This document shows positions 39,711 through 40,533 of a stretch of 40,533 nt of DNA, one piece after another. Numbering within the stretch: the stretch's first letter is position 1; every line of letters begins with the position of its first letter. The stretch is from Mesorhizobium metallidurans STM 2683. Lineage in GTDB: Bacteria > Pseudomonadota > Alphaproteobacteria > Rhizobiales > Rhizobiaceae. The DNA is taken from contig NZ_CAUM01000018.1 in assembly GCF_000350085.1 (NCBI RefSeq), positions 1-40,533 on the forward strand, in the 5' to 3' direction. The notes beneath the pieces are model-generated. The model had not been told where the DNA came from. It searched no databases and saw only the letters and a program-made list of their open reading frames with translations. Position numbers and translations under genes: made by a program.

Positions 39711-40182
39711 GGTGGGGTGCTCCTTTTCAAGGCGATGAGGATCCGCGCGGTTCCGGCAAACGCGCTTTGACGGGCGAGCTTCTAACGCCAAGGGTAATTT
39801 ACCTTGGCAAGAAAGTAAGCTTTCGACCGAAAGGGGGTATCGTGGCCAATGACAATTGAAATTAATGGCGCGCCAGCGTTGATGAAACTGATAACTACGT
39901 TTCCGCTGGAGCGCTATGATATTCTAACCGTCTGGCCGCAGGTCCCGCCGCGAGCATCCCATACTCGCCAATGCCACTATGATTGATCGCAGAATCGCTC
40001 TGTAGGCGAGGGCGGAATAGGGTGGAGAACCGCAGTGATTTCGTGACGAACAGCAGGAGCATTTCAGAGCCAATTCGCAAGAGAAGGAAGTGGGAAACGA
40101 TGATGCCTGCGAAGCGGCATCGCCACTTTGGCCAGCTTTGCTGACGGCTCCGAGAGATAACACGCGATCGAGGAGATAGGTA
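39711..40182. other. Intergenic region with palindromes
   Basis: It holds the operator-like sequences at 39788-39820. A 45-codon open frame at 39849-39986 (plus strand, MTIEINGAPALMK...) has a distant AGGGGG upstream and is a weak gene candidate; I do not recognise it. The remaining 200 bases before the SDR show no gene. Confidence 0.45.
39788..39820. promoter_or_regulatory. Operator-like palindromes upstream of methyltransferase
   Basis: CCAAGGGTAATTTACCTTGG (39788-39807) is palindromic at 8 of 10 pairs. Overlapping it, TTTACCTT (39798-39805) and AAAGTAAG (39813-39820) form a second imperfect inverted repeat across 7 bases. This TTAC...GTAA pattern resembles sites of HxlR-type regulators, but no such gene is in the window. 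Confidence 0.5.
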
Positions 40183-40533
40183 ATGGAGACGTCACTTGAA
40201 CAAAAGAACGCGTTAGTCACTGGAGGGGTGCGCGGGATCGGACGCGCGATTGCGCTTCGACTATCAACACAGGGCGCGCGCGTCGCGATCGGCTATGTCA
40301 AGAACGACGCACGCGCGGACGAGGCGCTGAAGGCCATCGGCGAGGCAGGCGGACAGGGTGTCGCGATCAAGGCCGATCTCTCACTGCCGCGCGAAGTCGC
40401 CCGGATGTTCGACGAGGCTGAGCAGAAGACCGGACCTTTGGACATCGTGGTCGCCAGCGCGGCCGACATGATGGTCAAGCCTCTCGTGGACTGCACGGAG
40501 GAAGACTATGACCGAATCTTCAACACTAACGCT
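40183..40533 (+). CDS. Short-chain dehydrogenase/reductase, cut by window end
   Basis: The first 117 codons of an SDR. The frame stays open to the last base, so the gene continues beyond the window. The cofactor motif TGGVRGIG lies at residues 14-21, with ADLS and IVVASAADM (the NNAG equivalent, here ASAA) following. AGGAGATAGG before ATG 40183 is a good ribosome site. The altered NNAG motif is mildly unusual. The class resembles 3-oxoacyl-ACP reductase or glucose dehydrogenase-like enzymes; the substrate is unknown. Confidence 0.85.
   Translation, partial: METSLEQKNALVTGGVRGIGRAIALRLSTQGARVAIGYVKNDARADEALKAIGEAGGQGVAIKADLSLPREVARMFDEAEQKTGPLDIVVASAADMMVKPLVDCTEEDYDRIFNTNA

Noticed and set aside
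1..40533. CRISPR arrays, tRNA or rRNA genes
   Set aside because: No regularly spaced repeats with unique spacers and no tRNA-like cloverleaf or rRNA sequence were noticed on reading the window.

Overview
The window is high-GC alphaproteobacterial DNA. Its gene content (rhizopine-type moc genes, a complete inositol pathway, single-domain and double-domain sugar ABC transporters, CbtAB) and its dispersed palindromic intergenic repeats suggest a rhizobium, most likely Mesorhizobium or a close relative. That assignment is an inference from content and style; no rRNA or housekeeping marker is present.

Layout. 1-2.5 kb: an orphan lower-GC gene, a DUF1402 exported protein and an FKBP-type isomerase. 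2.5-11.8 kb: a mocF-mocE-mocD oxygenase operon on the minus strand, divergent from a LacI-family regulator. The regulator is followed by a sugar/inositol-type ABC transporter (binding protein, permease, single-domain ATPase), inositol 2-dehydrogenase and a short-chain dehydrogenase. 11.9-13.4 kb: a DAHP synthase gene whose leader holds what looks like a complete transcription attenuator: promoter, Tyr-Trp-Tyr-Phe leader peptide, and alternative antiterminator and terminator stems. 13.4-17.3 kb: a second Gfo/Idh/MocA dehydrogenase divergent from an RpiR-type IolR-like regulator, then an AraC/SDR divergent pair. 17.5-23.7 kb: iolC (kinase-DUF2090 fusion), iolD, iolE, a small membrane protein and iolB. 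23.9-26.4 kb: a phosphonate segment (DUF1045, phnM, phnN) without the C-P lyase core. 26.6-36.1 kb: a ribose-type ABC transporter divergent from a second LacI regulator, then a frameshifted PuuE-type deacetylase and two cyclic amidohydrolases, one with a degenerate metal site. 36.1-40.5 kb: a scarred, probably acquired segment with a Tn3 transposase remnant, a histidine phosphatase lacking its catalytic His, a cobalamin riboswitch with cbtB-cbtA, gene fragments, a methyltransferase and a truncated SDR.

How it fits together. IdhA oxidises myo-inositol to the inosose, IolE dehydrates it, IolD opens the ring, IolB isomerises the product, IolC phosphorylates it, and the DUF2090 half of IolC probably cleaves the phosphate. 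The transporter next to idhA supplies substrate. MocDEF, a desaturase-like oxygenase with its Rieske ferredoxin and reductase, is known from rhizopine catabolism, where it is thought to remove the O-methyl group. Together these genes could feed O-methylated inositols or rhizopine into the iol pathway. GGAA-N6-TT[TC]C sites, resembling the reported rhizobial IolR motif, lie before both the transporter operon and iolC.

The most striking finds are the aromatic attenuator before DAHP synthase, the moc-inositol supercluster with its candidate operators, and the degenerate amidohydrolase.
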